From contig JBEKFO010000069.1 of NCBI GenBank assembly GCA_050013275.1, forward strand, positions 1-12,766: a DNA stretch of 12,766 bases, written 5' to 3'. Within the stretch, counting starts at the first letter, position 1. Each line of letters starts with the position of its first letter. A program made the translations under genes and the position numbers. Source of the stretch: Roseiarcus sp050013275. GTDB lineage: Bacteria > Pseudomonadota > Alphaproteobacteria > Rhizobiales > Beijerinckiaceae. Below, in pieces: positions 12,617 through 12,766 of the stretch. Under the pieces are notes generated by a model. The model ran no database searches. It had not been told where the DNA came from and saw only the letters and a list, made by a program, of their open reading frames with translations.

Positions 12617-12766
12617 ATGACGCCGCAATCGCCTCGGACGGTCGCCACGTGCGGCAGCGTCAATGTCGACATCACGGCGTTCTGCGACCGCCTGCCGCGT
12701 CCCGGCGAAACGGTGACGGGCGAGCGGTATACGATCGCGTTGGGAGGCAAAGGCGCGAACCAGGCG
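12617..12766 (+). CDS. rbsK: Ribokinase, N-terminal part (runs off the window)
   Basis: The first 50 residues carry the PfkB/ribokinase N-terminal signatures: the substrate-binding strand GSVNVD (13-18, GSINAD in E. coli), RPGETVTGERY (28-38), and the glycine-rich GGKGANQA (43-50) that contacts the sugar. Ribokinase phosphorylates D-ribose at O5 with ATP once it has entered the cell, so it completes the uptake route encoded by rbsC and rbsB. ATG 12617 has AAGGAG six bases upstream. The gene continues beyond the right edge. Confidence 0.93.
   Translation, partial: MTPQSPRTVATCGSVNVDITAFCDRLPRPGETVTGERYTIALGGKGANQA

Overview
The window reads as the chromosome of a GC-rich alphaproteobacterium, most likely in Hyphomicrobiales (Rhizobiales) near the Beijerinckiaceae/Methylocystaceae. 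This placement is inferred from the protein style only: a small beta-barrel outer-membrane protein with a proline-rich tail ending in PLVRKY, a TTAA-N7-TTAA CtrA-type box, and a D-xylonate dehydratase very close to the Caulobacter XylD I remember. No marker gene fixes the genus.

Layout. (1) 1-1274, plus strand: the last codons of pcaG (protocatechuate 3,4-dioxygenase alpha chain), then pobA (4-hydroxybenzoate 3-monooxygenase) 12 bases later. These are two consecutive steps of the protocatechuate route. (2) 1305-3157, minus strand: an outer-membrane beta-barrel protein with a strong terminator and a CtrA-type box upstream, then a GNAT acetyltransferase. (3) 3234-5919: a complete 2,686-bp IS1595-family element, bounded by 27-bp imperfect inverted repeats (22/27 identical) and an exact 8-bp target duplication (CATTTTCG). 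It carries its transposase and a convergent three-gene passenger operon: an unrecognised 283-aa protein, a PIN-domain nuclease and a 74-aa protein. (4) 6094-6767, minus strand: a vapBC toxin-antitoxin pair with a two-copy GTATATAC operator. (5) 6851-8671, minus strand: xylD. (6) 8818-8894: tRNA-Arg(TCG). (7) 9114-10067: accA. (8) 10068-10658: a long region without a convincing gene, holding a perfect FNR/FixK box (TTGAT-N4-ATCAA). (9) 10659-12766: a ribose-type ABC transporter permease (rbsC), its binding protein (rbsB), a strong cUUCGg hairpin, and the start of ribokinase (rbsK). No ATPase gene (rbsA) lies in the window.

How the genes fit together. The resident genes suggest use of plant-derived carbon: 4-hydroxybenzoate to protocatechuate and ring cleavage, D-xylonate dehydration, and ribose uptake and phosphorylation. 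The most unusual part is the IS1595 element. Its passenger operon is tightly coupled (a GTGA overlap, then a 2-base gap), has its own candidate promoter flanked by an 8-bp inverted repeat, and encodes a nuclease with all four PIN acidic residues beside a partner much larger than an ordinary VapB. It could be a toxin-antitoxin or defence module carried by a transposon, but that function is inferred. Long open frames opposite xylD, rbsB, vapBC and the GNAT gene are GC-bias shadows.
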